From Peribacillus faecalis (GTDB taxonomy: Bacteria; Bacillota; Bacilli; Bacillales; DSM-1321), in the NCBI RefSeq assembly GCF_014712675.1, contig NZ_JACXSI010000010.1, positions 17,262 to 81,261 on the forward strand: DNA of 64,000 nucleotides. The letters are read 5' to 3'. How positions within the stretch are numbered: position 1 is the stretch's first letter; each line of letters starts with the position of its first letter. The notes beneath the pieces are model-generated. The model was not told the origin of the DNA. It did not search any database and worked only from the letters and a program-made list of their open reading frames with translations. The translations under genes were made by a program, and so were the position numbers. Shown here piece by piece: positions 34,783-43,640 of the stretch.

Positions 34783-35565
34783 ATGATAGAAACGATTTTT
34801 GCTTATTTTGTTGTTTACAGCTTTCTCGGCTGGGTATGTGAATGCGTGTATTGCGCGGTGCTTGATCGTCATTTTGTTAATCGCGGTTTTCTGAATGGTC
34901 CCTTTTGTCCAATTTACGGATGCGGAGCACTGGCTGTACTTATTTTGTTGGCTCCCGTTAGCAATCATCTTGTTTTTATCTTTTTAAGCGGAGCTATTTG
35001 TGCCAGCATTATTGAGTACATAACGAGCTATTTTCTTGAAAAACTGTTGAATTTGAAGCTTTGGGATTATTCGCATCATAAATTGAATGTAAATGGTCGC
35101 GTCTGCCTTAAAAATTCGACATTATTCGGTATCCTATCAGTATTATTAGTTACATTTATTCATCCGGGAATATCTCAGTTAATCGGCGATATTCCGGAAA
35201 AATGGCTGCATAATCTCACCATCTGTTTCTTTATTTATTTCATTATTGATACACTTACTTCCATTCATATGTTTATAAGATTAAAAACAAAATTCGAGGA
35301 AATTTATACGTTACTTGAGGAGAAACGCGCACTATTGGAATCTTACAGAGAAAATTTGCAGCATGAATGGGATGAGAAAAGAGCGGGGTATTCAGAAGAA
35401 TTGAAAGCGAGAATCGAGCGTATTAAAAAGGAAATTTCAAAATTTCATCATTATAAGTTTCCGTATAACCGGATTTTAAAGGCATTCCCGCGGATTAAAT
35501 CCTCGAAAAACCAGTTAAGGTTGCATACTTTAATTGAAAGAATAAAAGAATCAAACAAGAACTAA
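34783..35565 (+). CDS. CmpB-family (PF06541) putative ABC transporter permease, membrane protein
   Basis: 260 residues from the ATG at 34783, ten bases after GAAAGGA. Opening FAYFVVYSFLGWVCECVYC, then NRGFLNGPFCPIYGCGAL and YITSYFLEKLLNLKLWDYS are hallmarks of this family of multi-helix membrane proteins annotated as putative ABC permeases. About six helices occupy residues 1-165. The remainder is a charged, probably coiled-coil tail (FEEIYTLLEEKRALLESYRENLQHEWDEK). No ATPase or binding-protein gene is nearby, so transport is unproven. A bidirectional terminator follows. Confidence 0.8.
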   Translation: MIETIFAYFVVYSFLGWVCECVYCAVLDRHFVNRGFLNGPFCPIYGCGALAVLILLAPVSNHLVFIFLSGAICASIIEYITSYFLEKLLNLKLWDYSHHKLNVNGRVCLKNSTLFGILSVLLVTFIHPGISQLIGDIPEKWLHNLTICFFIYFIIDTLTSIHMFIRLKTKFEEIYTLLEEKRALLESYRENLQHEWDEKRAGYSEELKARIERIKKEISKFHHYKFPYNRILKAFPRIKSSKNQLRLHTLIERIKESNKN

Positions 35566-35603
35566 AAATAGAAGCTTTCCATTTAAGGAGAGCTTCTATT
35601 TTT
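35564..35603. terminator. Bidirectional terminator
   Basis: AAAAATAGAAGCT pairs with AGCTTCTATTTTT with a short loop; A-run and T-run at the ends suit both the CmpB-family gene and the convergent cupin gene. Confidence 0.9.
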
Positions 35604-35616
35604 AGTTTATCTTAAA

Positions 35617-35979
35617 TCATTCTTCCTTTTTCATAGACATATACTTCTCAGGATACATTTCTTCAGCTTCAATGACTATAGCTGTCATGCCCGTAATCGA
35701 TTTCGTTTCATGCCACTCGCCTTTATTGAAAAAAACCGCATCCCCTGATTTTACATCTTCATATTCTTTATTGCCACCACGCACATATCCTCGGCCTTGC
35801 ATGATCAGCAAAAGTTGCGGGATTGCAGCTTGATGATACCCGATTACACCATCATTTCCTAAATACATGCAACTAATTTTAATGTTCTGTGTCGATTCTA
35901 CAACTTGTGACATGATAAAATTTGACTCATAGTGTGTGATTTCTTTGCCGTGTTCTTTTCCAAAACAATAAATTTTCAT
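35617..35979 (-). CDS. Cupin-domain protein
   Basis: 120 residues with a single cupin barrel. Motif 1 is degenerate (GVIGYHQAAIPQLLLIMQGRGYVRGG); motif 2 reads SGDAVFFNKGEWHETKS, with one metal-type His. Such small cupins may bind a metal or ligand as isomerases, dioxygenases or sensors. Here only one or two of the usual His/Glu ligands are kept, so catalysis is not assured. Monocistronic; function unknown. Confidence 0.8.
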   Translation of the reverse strand: MKIYCFGKEHGKEITHYESNFIMSQVVESTQNIKISCMYLGNDGVIGYHQAAIPQLLLIMQGRGYVRGGNKEYEDVKSGDAVFFNKGEWHETKSITGMTAIVIEAEEMYPEKYMSMKKEE

Positions 35980-36101
35980 TGTAATCCCTCCAAAAGAAAC
36001 AGCCTTTTATTATTGATAATTCTACTAAATTCATGGCCATTCCTTTAGAGGAGAACAGTATTCACAAAAAAGACACCAATCCGGGAAAATACCCGTTTTT
36101 T

Positions 36102-37108
36102 TTACAATAGTCTCGCTTTTCGAAAGCCGTCAAACGAATTGACTGCGGCTGATATGACAAAGATGAATATACCGATGATTACGAATCCTGATGCGATTTC
36201 ATTTGAGCTTTCAGACCATTTGTGGCTCATATAAGTTACGAAATTTCCATTTAATATATTCGGATTCACAAGTATGACTAAAAAGACGAGGCTTGTTGTA
36301 ATTTCAACTACAGCATTAAATATAGCCAAATTTTTCGTCCAATAGCCTGTAATGAATTTACACAAGTTCAAGGAAACTTCCAAAATGATGACAAGGACGA
36401 TGCTTGTCCAATAATGCTGCAATACTTTTTGATTAAAAACAGCCGTTACGAATGTAATCCCCTCACCATTGTCTTCATAAATACCGATAAACCGATTTGC
36501 ATAAAAATATAAAGTACCCCAAATAGCCGTCCAGAAAAAACCCCAGAAAACTTCAGATTTTGAGATTGCTTTTTTCTTTGGAACAGCTTTAGTCACTTTT
36601 AGGTCATCAGGTGTCCATTTTTTGAATTTCGTCGTCAAAGGCTGATTATCTTTGCTATCTTTGTCTTTAACGGTTCTTTCCATGATTGCAAACGTTAAAG
36701 TTATCCAAAAGACGACTTGAAAGACTATTTCTATTGCGTTACCAAGACTATGCGCAAAACTTTTAATAATGAATTTAATCGTTTCCTGCCCGCTTGAATA
36801 ATCCGTAAATGAATCAATTAATCCAAATACGAGCGACAACGCAACAGCAATCGGGACAATCCTTTTCAAATACGTCACGTAAACATCAAAATAACGCGGA
36901 CCGGACAATACATAGGTTGCTTATGATAGCGACCGGCGACAATTGCCGGGTTCCCTAATTTTTCAAGAGCAGCCTTTACCTCTTCTTCATCATAATCTTC
37001 CGGAAGCATTTCCGCTATTGTCGCACGCAGTTCCTTCTCCGCTTCATCGCGCTTTTTCTCCGGCAATCTCTGTATCACTTCTGAAATATACGCATCAATC
37101 AGTTCCAT
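36102..37108 (-). pseudogene. HAAS-domain membrane protein split by a one-base frameshift
   Basis: The first part (37108-36875) encodes a HAAS (DUF1700-like) helical domain (MELIDAYISEVIQRLPEKKR...LEKLGNPAIVAGRYHKQPMY). It then reads CPVRVILMFT and stops. The second part, from a TTG at 36908, begins LSGPRYFDVYVTYLKRIVP and runs 268 residues through several membrane helices to 36102. In family members PMYL is followed directly by the SGP/IGP segment, so a single missing T near 36903-36908 splits one ~335-residue gene. It is one lesion in otherwise intact sequence: a recent mutation, a phase-variable or recoded site, or a sequencing error. HAAS proteins usually accompany a PadR regulator; none is seen here. 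Confidence 0.75.
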
Positions 37109-37235
37109 TCTCTCCCCCTCTTTTCTACTAAAAGAATATTAGTTCCCTATTCTTTTACACAATCAGGTGCGAAAAGAAACCGGTAAATCGATTTGTACAT
37201 TTAACTTTCTAATTATTAAATTGAGCATAATTTAA

Positions 37236-37301
37236 TTAAACAATCTCATCGATTAAGTTCTTTCTCATTTTATCCAGTTGATCTTTGACTATGCCGTTCA
37301 T
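37236..37301 (-). CDS. Possible 21-residue peptide
   Basis: ATG at 37299-37301 behind GAAGGGGAAAGG; sequence MNGIVKDQLDKMRKNLIDEI plus a final V. It could be a truncated Spo0E-like helix or chance. The rest of 37109-37422 holds only the proS terminator and, presumably, the promoter of the HAAS gene. Confidence 0.25.
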   Translation of the reverse strand: MNGIVKDQLDKMRKNLIDEIV

Positions 37302-37383
37302 AACCTTTCCCCTTCAAAGCGCGTATTTATATCCATATATTCCCTGTCGAGAGGAGTATCCCTTGTATTTGAACACACAAAAA

Positions 37384-37413
37384 AAATCCAACCTTTCGAA
37401 AAAGGATGGATTT
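37384..37413 (-). terminator. Terminator after proS
   Basis: AAATCC-ACCTTT pairs with AAAGG-TGGATTT across a short loop; eight T follow on the minus strand, right after the proS stop codon at 37423. Confidence 0.85.
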
Positions 37414-37422
37414 CTCTAATGA

Positions 37423-38859
37423 TTAGTATGAGCGGCCGAACCAAACTGTATGTTTCGCTTCTTTACCGCAGTTAATGCAAGTATGTTTTTCCATTGGCGG
37501 ATTGAATGGAATGTTGCGAGATGTGAATTTCGTTTCTTCTTTCACGTTAGATTCACACTCGTCGTCTCCACACCATCCAGCTAAAATCCAGCCAGGAATT
37601 GTTCCGTTTTGCTCAGATTCAGCTAAATGCGCTTTTAACGCTTCTAAAGAGTCAATATGTGTATGCGAATTTGCATCACGGAATGCTCTTGCTTTTTCTA
37701 ATAGACGTTTTTGCATTACTTGAAGCTCGTTTTCGATTGCTTCAACAACAGATTCTAATGCAACTGTTTGTTTGTCCGCTTCGTCACGTGCTTTCATTAA
37801 TACTTGGTTGTTTTCAAGGTCACGAGGTCCAAGTTCAATGCGGACAGGAACACCTTTTAATTCCCATTCATTGAATTTGAAGCCCGGAGATTGGTCAGAA
37901 TCATCAAGGCGAACGCGGATGCCTTTCGCTTTAAGCGCTGCAAAGATTTCATCCAATTTCTCAATGATAACCGGATTCTTTTTCCATGGTCCAACCGGCA
38001 CCAATACAACTTGTGTAGGTGCGATTGTAGGAGGAAGAACAAGACCTTGCTCGTCACCGTGAACCATGATAACAGAACCGATTAGACGAGTTGATGTTCC
38101 CCAAGAAGTTGTATGAACATGAACGTGTTTATTCTCTTTATTTAAGTATTTAATATCGAATGCTTCAGCAAACTTCGTACCTAGGTAGTGAGAAGTACCA
38201 GCTTGAACCGCTTTTCCATCTTTCATCATCGCTTCGATTGAATAAGTATCAACCGCACCAGCGAAGCGCTCAGATGGTGTTTTTTGTCCATCATATACAG
38301 GAATCGCAAGGAAGTTTTCAACAACATCCTTATAAATGCTCAGCATTTGTTCTGTTTCTTTGCGAGCATCTTCTTCATCAACGTGAGCAGTGTGACCTTC
38401 TTGCCATAAGAACTCAGAAGTACGGATGAATGGAAGTGTTTTCTTTTCCCAACGAAATACGTTTGCCCATTGGTTGATTAACACTGGCAGATCACGGTAG
38501 CTTTTGATCCAATCTGAATACAGATGACCAATCATCGTTTCAGAAGTCGGACGCAGTGCAAGACGCTCTTCTAGCTTTTCGCCTGCAGCTTCAGTTACCC
38601 ATGGAAGCTCTGGAGAAAATCCTTCAATATGATCCTTTTCTTTTTGGAAGAAATTTTCCGGAATCAGCATTGGGAAGTAAGCGTTGCGGTGACCTGTTTC
38701 TTTGAAACGGCGGTCCATTTCTTGTTGGATGTGCTCCCATAGTTCATAACCATCTGGCTTGAAAGCGATACAGCCGCGTACCGGCGTATAATCCATCAAT
38801 CCTGCTTTTTGAATGGTTTCAATGTACCATTTCGTAAAATCATTCGTTTGTTGTGACAT
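37423..38859 (-). CDS. proS: Prolyl-tRNA synthetase, archaeal/eukaryotic-like form without INS editing domain
   Basis: 478 residues, the size of the short (type 3) ProRS, with no editing insertion between motifs 2 and 3. Motif 2 is RWEKKTLPFIRTSEFLWQEGHTAH; the proline/ATP pocket includes RPTSETMIGHLYSDWI. The anticodon domain starts near residue 285 (APTQVVLVPVG), and a C-terminal Zn-type extension has cysteines in GWCGDDECE and HTCINCGKEA. It charges tRNA-Pro in the cytoplasm. Many Bacillales carry both this type and the bacterial type with INS domain; only this one is in the window. It is preceded by a T-box leader. Confidence 0.95.
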   Translation of the reverse strand: MSQQTNDFTKWYIETIQKAGLMDYTPVRGCIAFKPDGYELWEHIQQEMDRRFKETGHRNAYFPMLIPENFFQKEKDHIEGFSPELPWVTEAAGEKLEERLALRPTSETMIGHLYSDWIKSYRDLPVLINQWANVFRWEKKTLPFIRTSEFLWQEGHTAHVDEEDARKETEQMLSIYKDVVENFLAIPVYDGQKTPSERFAGAVDTYSIEAMMKDGKAVQAGTSHYLGTKFAEAFDIKYLNKENKHVHVHTTSWGTSTRLIGSVIMVHGDEQGLVLPPTIAPTQVVLVPVGPWKKNPVIIEKLDEIFAALKAKGIRVRLDDSDQSPGFKFNEWELKGVPVRIELGPRDLENNQVLMKARDEADKQTVALESVVEAIENELQVMQKRLLEKARAFRDANSHTHIDSLEALKAHLAESEQNGTIPGWILAGWCGDDECESNVKEETKFTSRNIPFNPPMEKHTCINCGKEAKHTVWFGRSY

Positions 38860-38980
38860 TTTGTTTCCTCCTAAAAACTTATAACAATAACAATTTCGAC
38901 TTTTCCTATCTAAGGATCCGCGCTCATTATCGCAGTCCGGCTATTCATCATATTATTTGCAAAGCATAAATGAAAGCAAA

Positions 38981-39216
38981 TAAAAAGCACAAAAACGCCA
39001 ATCGTAAGGACGTCTTTGTGCTGAATAAACGTGGTACCACCTTAGTTCGGCAAATTGCCTTTAACAGCAAATCACCCTTTAAGCGTTATGTAACGATAAC
39101 GACTCGGTTAGTTTTCTAACATCTCCGTGATAGGTTTCAATAAGAAGCGGTGATATAGCTCTCAGCAACTGCTATATTTTCTGTTTCACAATTCTTATTT
39201 ACTTGGTCACATCATT
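38981..39216 (-). ncRNA. T-box riboswitch (proline) controlling proS
   Basis: On the minus strand the leader contains the T-box AAGGTGGTACCACG (39030-39043). Next comes an intrinsic terminator, AGCACAAAGACG paired with CGTTTTTGTGCT (38986-39022), and a T-tract (38981-38985). Stem I lies in 39110-39210. A CCT triplet in the context GAAACCTATCAC is a candidate proline specifier followed by A, as is usual. Uncharged tRNA-Pro would stabilise the antiterminator and allow proS expression. Confidence 0.9.
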
Positions 39217-39217
39217 G

Positions 39218-39245
39218 ATCATATATATATTCTATACTGTATCAA
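39218..39245 (-). promoter_or_regulatory. Promoter of the proS T-box transcript
   Basis: TTGATA (39240-39245) and TATGAT (39218-39223) on the minus strand, separated by 16 bases: a sigma-A type promoter just ahead of the T-box leader. Confidence 0.6.
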
Positions 39246-39272
39246 ATTATAGAAAATTATTCAATGCATGTT

Positions 39273-40211
39273 TTAATCTTCAACTATTTTTGTAAAATTA
39301 GTTACAATTCCATATAAATAGTCTTTATTGCGAATTGCGTCAATCCATTGTGAAGGAATGGATTCAAAGCCGTAAACAAGCGCAGCCATTGAGCCAGTAA
39401 TTGCTCCGATTGTATCCGTATCATTGCCTAAGTTAACCGAATGGAGAACTGCCTGTTCAAAGCTCGTAGTATTCAACAACGCCCAAAGACTTGCTTCAAG
39501 ACTCGCGACTACAAAGCCAGATGAAGAAATTTCATCAATCGTCAAATCATTCAATTGACGGCTAAAAATGCGGTCATAATGCTTAATCGCTTCCTCACTG
39601 TAGCCGAGCAAGTCCGATTGAAGCATCGCCTCATATGCTTCTTCTATTGATTTTCCTTCCAATAAAGCACGTACAAAAACAACATATAAATAACAGCCAA
39701 GACGGCTAATATCATGAGCATGCGTCAATGAAGAAGTATTATTGACAATTTCCTTCATCTCTTCATCCGAAATGTTGCGGTAATGACAATACAAAGCAAT
39801 CGGTAGCATTCTCATTAATGAGCCATTTCCATTACTGCGGATGTCCGTTAGCCCTGCTTCTAACGGTTGACAGCCTGTCTCTTTATAATCGATAATCGCC
39901 GTCCGGCAAGTGATGCCGATATCGAACACATCGCCATCGACTGTGAACTCGCCTCCCATTGCCCACGATAAAAAATTATCCATAATTACTTTATAATCGA
40001 TCATACCCGTATCGGCAATGGCTTTCATAGTTCCTAAAGTCATCGATGTATCATCCGACCACGTACCTGCCTCGACATTATGAGAGCCATAACCGCGCAT
40101 CGACTTCACAGGATGATTTGCCAGCTCCCGTCTGCTCAGAAATTCAACCGGCACACCAATCGCATCTCCAATCACAAATCCAAGCATACTGGTATTTATC
40201 GCATTCGTCAT
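39273..40211 (-). CDS. ADP-ribosylglycohydrolase family protein
   Basis: 312 residues of the DraG/ARH3 superfamily. Two-magnesium site motifs are present: GDAIGVPVEF near the N-terminus, TWSDDTSMTL near residue 50 and LGNDTDTIGAITGSMA near residue 262. The enzyme removes ADP-ribose from proteins, nucleic acids or small molecules. No ADP-ribosyltransferase gene is seen in the window, so the target is unknown; nucleoside-related salvage is another possibility for this clade. Single gene between proS and the GIY-YIG gene. Confidence 0.87.
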   Translation of the reverse strand: MTNAINTSMLGFVIGDAIGVPVEFLSRRELANHPVKSMRGYGSHNVEAGTWSDDTSMTLGTMKAIADTGMIDYKVIMDNFLSWAMGGEFTVDGDVFDIGITCRTAIIDYKETGCQPLEAGLTDIRSNGNGSLMRMLPIALYCHYRNISDEEMKEIVNNTSSLTHAHDISRLGCYLYVVFVRALLEGKSIEEAYEAMLQSDLLGYSEEAIKHYDRIFSRQLNDLTIDEISSSGFVVASLEASLWALLNTTSFEQAVLHSVNLGNDTDTIGAITGSMAALVYGFESIPSQWIDAIRNKDYLYGIVTNFTKIVED

Positions 40212-40292
40212 AATTAATCCCCTCTTATTTTCCTGTATAAAATACTTATCTACACTATTTATTATACTGCCATACTCTGGAAAGAAGTAGCA

Positions 40293-41219
40293 TTAAGAAC
40301 CTAGGACGATGACATTCTCATCCGGCAGAAGATCAATTTCCGCAAATAGTATATCCCGGTAATCAATGAAACTTTTTTCGTTCATACTGAAGAAATGCTT
40401 ACGCTGACTTGCTTGGATAAGAAATGAACGCTGATTTTCTTTCGAATTACTGGGTACCCGCTTCTTATAAACTACTTGCCCTTTTGATATCAAGAAAAAT
40501 TTATATCCGTTATCAATCTTTATTTGCAGCAGCAATTCTTTTTTAAAAAGCCGGTTATAGCGGTCAATCTCCTTTTTAAAGAAAAGAACCGCCTCGGCAA
40601 CGTCGCGGTATTTCGCAGCTAATCCGAAGCGATATTGTGTTGCGGCCTCTTGCATTTTTTTCTCTAGCTGTTTAGCCAGCCATTCCATTTCTACTGTATT
40701 ATCGAACATATTTCGGACTACTTTAATATTTTGTATTGCTTCCGCTTTTGTCATTGCAACAGGCAAAACGTGATACTGCAATTGCTCATTAATCGGAAAT
40801 ATGCTTTTCAAGCGATCAAGCATCGTTTGAAGCACATGCTTGCTGCGGTATGGTCCGTAACAATTCTCTCCTCTTTCCCGCACAATGGAACAATGATTAT
40901 CGGCAACTTTCACATACACATAGCGCCCGTCATTTTTCAGTTGCACATTAAAAAACGGCTGCACTTCTTTTATGAGCTGACACTCGAGCAGCAGCGCCTC
41001 CAAATGAGTATCCGTTTCTATATATTCAATATCATGGATAAGTGGAGCCATTTTCCGTGCCTTTTCCCATCTAGGTGACGCAACGAAATATGATTTTACT
41101 CGTTTTTTCAGACATTTGCTTTTTCCGATATAAATAATAACTCCTTTTGCATCGAGCATTTTGTATATTCCAGGCGCTTCCGGGATGCTGTTGATTATGT
41201 CTTTGATTTTGCTATCCAT
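40293..41219 (-). CDS. GIY-YIG nuclease resembling the N-terminal half of UvrC
   Basis: 308 residues. Residues ~10-95 form a GIY-YIG nuclease domain of the UvrC/Cho kind (PGIYKMLDAKGVIIYIGKSK...KRVKSYF, with catalytic Tyr/Arg and a later EALLLECQLIKE). Near residues 185-225 is a UVR-like helical hairpin (LEKKMQEAATQYRFGLAAKYRDVAEAV), the UvrB-contact motif of UvrC. The RNase-H-like second nuclease and the HhH domains of UvrC are missing. It therefore resembles Cho (UvrC homologue), which makes only the 3' incision in nucleotide excision repair. A true uvrC elsewhere is expected. Confidence 0.8.
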   Translation of the reverse strand: MDSKIKDIINSIPEAPGIYKMLDAKGVIIYIGKSKCLKKRVKSYFVASPRWEKARKMAPLIHDIEYIETDTHLEALLLECQLIKEVQPFFNVQLKNDGRYVYVKVADNHCSIVRERGENCYGPYRSKHVLQTMLDRLKSIFPINEQLQYHVLPVAMTKAEAIQNIKVVRNMFDNTVEMEWLAKQLEKKMQEAATQYRFGLAAKYRDVAEAVLFFKKEIDRYNRLFKKELLLQIKIDNGYKFFLISKGQVVYKKRVPSNSKENQRSFLIQASQRKHFFSMNEKSFIDYRDILFAEIDLLPDENVIVLGS

Positions 41220-41379
41220 ACTAGGTAACCTTCTTTTTACATCGTTATCATCTTAACAATAGCAACTAAATAACATCCTGTCATCCTTGCAGTTTAATAC
41301 CAATATTGCAAATTGTTTTATTTTTCACATACCATTTCTATATAATAATAAATGAACTGAATTTAAAGGAGGAATTACC

Positions 41380-42102
41380 ATGCAGCAATTGAAAAACAAA
41401 ACAGCCTTTATTACCGGGGCCAATAAAGGTATCGGAAAAGCGACAGCAATCAAGCTTGCAAAAGAAGGCGTAAATCTTGGATTCATCGGCAGAAATGAAG
41501 CAGAACTAAAAACTCTTTGTCATGAATTAGAGAAAGAATACGGCATTAAAGCCGTATATGCGACAGCCGACGTTTCTGTAAAAGAAGAAGCGGAAGCAGC
41601 AGCGGAATCTCTTATTGCTTCTCTTGGCAAAGTCGATATTCTGGTTAACAATGCCGGCATCGCTTCTTTCGGAACATTGCTTGAGATGGATCCTGAAGAA
41701 TGGGAACGTATTATTCGTGTAAACCTAATGGGTACATATTATGTAACGCGTAAAATCTTACCTGCAATTCTTGAACAAAACGAAGGAAGCATCATTAACG
41801 TTTCTTCAACAGCCGGTGAAAAAGGCTTTGCGACAGGAAGCGCTTATTGCGCATCAAAATTCGCTGTATTAGGTTTAACAGAATCATTGATGCAGGAAGT
41901 TCGTAAATCAAACGTACGTGTAACAGCAATCACTCCAAGTACAGTGGCAACTGATCTTGCTGTCAATGCAGGCCTGAAAATCGGTGATGAGGACCGCATG
42001 ATGCAACCGGAAGATGTAAGCGAACTAATCATTTCTATCTTAAAAATGCCGCAGCGTGTATTTATTAAAACTGCAGGTATTTGGACAACGAATCCGCAAT
42101 AA
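41380..42102 (+). CDS. Short-chain dehydrogenase/reductase, FabG/YoxD-like
   Basis: 240 residues; AAAGGAGG before the ATG. Classical SDR motifs: TGANKGIGKAT (NAD(P) binding), DVS, NNAG, and the catalytic Ser...YCASK. The sequence closely recalls B. subtilis YoxD, a 3-ketoacyl-reductase-like protein of unknown substrate (shared FAVLGLTESLMQEVRK and the FIKTAGIWTTNP ending). It should reduce a carbonyl with NADPH. Not the housekeeping fabG, which would sit with fab/plsX genes. Single gene, strong terminator after. Confidence 0.88.
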   Translation: MQQLKNKTAFITGANKGIGKATAIKLAKEGVNLGFIGRNEAELKTLCHELEKEYGIKAVYATADVSVKEEAEAAAESLIASLGKVDILVNNAGIASFGTLLEMDPEEWERIIRVNLMGTYYVTRKILPAILEQNEGSIINVSSTAGEKGFATGSAYCASKFAVLGLTESLMQEVRKSNVRVTAITPSTVATDLAVNAGLKIGDEDRMMQPEDVSELIISILKMPQRVFIKTAGIWTTNPQ

Positions 42103-42141
42103 AAGATTAGCAGCCTTTCAATTTAATAAGCTTTTAAAAAA

Positions 42142-42172
42142 CTGCAACTCATTCCTGAGTTGCAGCTTTTTT
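42142..42172 (+). terminator. Terminator after the SDR gene
   Basis: Perfect stem CTGCAACTC/GAGTTGCAG (42142-42150 with 42157-42165), six-base loop, tail CTTTTTT. Confidence 0.93.
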
Positions 42173-42259
42173 GTTACTTCTTCTATTTAGGGTAATTTCT
42201 ATACAAGATGAACAAAACAGCCTTTTGTTCAATACGACTTTTCTTCTTAGTTGACCCAA

Positions 42260-42937
42260 TCATATCACCAGCATCGCAATTATCGGGCAAATAAAAGCGC
42301 CCAGAATAGCGCTTATCCCCATCGATAGCGAACCGATTGATAAATCTTCCTCTCCATAATCCTTCAATTTTGTAATTCCCATACCATGACTGGCACTACC
42401 CATCGATACGCCTCTGCTTACGGCTGAATCAATACGTGCAATCCGGTATAGAAATGGACCGAGTGTCGCTCCTGTAAATCCGGCAACCATAACGAGCACA
42501 GCCGTCAATGGTGCAACTCCTCCAATGGAACTGCTTACCTCCATCGCAATCGGCGTTGTCAGAGATTTAGGCAAAGCTGTAAGTAAAAATTGGTCGCTTG
42601 CCCTGAATAGCTTTAACAGAACCACAATACTAATAAGTCCGGAAATCATAGCAATAACTAAACTTGTAATTATAGAAAACTTATATTTTAAAATTAACGC
42701 TCGTTGATTATACAGCGGGTAAGCAAGAGCCACGACTGCCGGACCAAGCATCCTTTGAATCCATTCCCCGCCCTCCATATATGTACTATAAGAAATATTG
42801 AATAAAAGCAGTACGAATACAGTTATGATTGTCACCGTCAAAATCGGTATAAAAATCGGCTTATTTATTTTCATATACAGCTTTTGCATGAGGAGAAATA
42901 AGACGATTGTACTAATAATGATGACTGCTGCTGCCAT
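42260..42937 (-). CDS. lrgB: LrgB/CidB-family membrane protein
   Basis: 225 residues, six to seven membrane helices, with the LrgB landmarks YPLYNQRALILKYKF, LPKSLTTPIAMEVSSSIGG and ASHGMGITKLKDYGEED. With LrgA it forms the holin/antiholin-like pair first seen in Staphylococcus; plant and Bacillus members (PftAB/YsbAB) transport glycolate or pyruvate. The B. subtilis pair imports pyruvate, so either role is possible. The start overlaps lrgA by 26 bases, indicating coupled translation. No LytSR two-component genes are visible nearby. Confidence 0.87.
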   Translation of the reverse strand: MAAAVIIISTIVLFLLMQKLYMKINKPIFIPILTVTIITVFVLLLFNISYSTYMEGGEWIQRMLGPAVVALAYPLYNQRALILKYKFSIITSLVIAMISGLISIVVLLKLFRASDQFLLTALPKSLTTPIAMEVSSSIGGVAPLTAVLVMVAGFTGATLGPFLYRIARIDSAVSRGVSMGSASHGMGITKLKDYGEEDLSIGSLSMGISAILGAFICPIIAMLVI

Positions 42938-43313
42938 GTCTTACTTCCCCCTTCTCACTACGCTCTTTACGCTCAATCACTTGACTTACTTTTCCCGTTA
43001 TGACAATTGTCAATATCGTACTGATAATGACAGCTACGACCAGTAATAGCCCTGATTTCGACAGCAGCTCCGGATATTCAATTACACCGACCGTCGAAGG
43101 AATGAAGAAAAGCGTCATAAAGCCGATTAAAAAGCTGGCCCCGTCTTTAATCAGCCTGACATCTATGATTTTAAGCATCAGCGAAAGCCATAACAATACT
43201 AGTCCGATAATGCTAGCGGGTATAATAATACCTGTCCATTCAACAATTAATACACCAATCAAATAAAACAACCACAAAATACATATTTGGGCAATCGTCC
43301 GAATAATAATCAT
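42912..43313 (-). CDS. lrgA: LrgA/CidA-family holin-like membrane protein
   Basis: 133 residues with four hydrophobic helices and a charged, His-rich tail (RKERSEKGEVRHGSSSHHY). The motif IIIPASIIGLVLLWLSLMLKII followed by GASFLIGFMTLFFIPSTVGVIEY is typical of the family. First gene of the lrgA-lrgB pair. See lrgB for competing ideas of function (autolysis control versus pyruvate uptake). Confidence 0.87.
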   Translation of the reverse strand: MIIIRTIAQICILWLFYLIGVLIVEWTGIIIPASIIGLVLLWLSLMLKIIDVRLIKDGASFLIGFMTLFFIPSTVGVIEYPELLSKSGLLLVVAVIISTILTIVITGKVSQVIERKERSEKGEVRHGSSSHHY

Positions 43314-43381
43314 GCGGTAACCACCCTTCCCCTTTAAATGATTTCTATTTTACTACTAACTTAATATTCAGTCTATTATTT

Positions 43382-43460
43382 CAACCAAAAAAGGATAACG
43401 CACATGAGTTAAGAAAACAAAAATCATTAGGTAATTCTGATTATTTTGTTTTCTTGGTTG
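43382..43460. repeat. Long imperfect inverted repeat between lrgA and the secreted-protein gene
   Basis: AAGAAAACAAAAATCA (43411-43426) pairs with TGATTATTTTGTTTTCTT (43438-43455), and an outer CAACCAA (43382-43388) pairs with TTGGTTG (43454-43460) in an alternative register. AT-rich, no U-tract. May be a terminator of the upstream secreted-protein unit or a decayed palindromic repeat. The remainder of 43314-43640 shows no gene or recognisable site. Confidence 0.45.
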
Positions 43461-43640
43461 AATAAGGCTTTTATGCCGTAATTCTAAAAGTAAACTCCGA
43501 GGATTAAGATGGTGATATAATTATCGTCAAACTTATAAATGTTGAAATATATTGTTTTGATCCCTTAGGCTATAACCTTATATATATCGGTATGTTTGAT
43601 TGCAAATCCTTCTTCACCTGAACTGCCCCTACATAACGTC

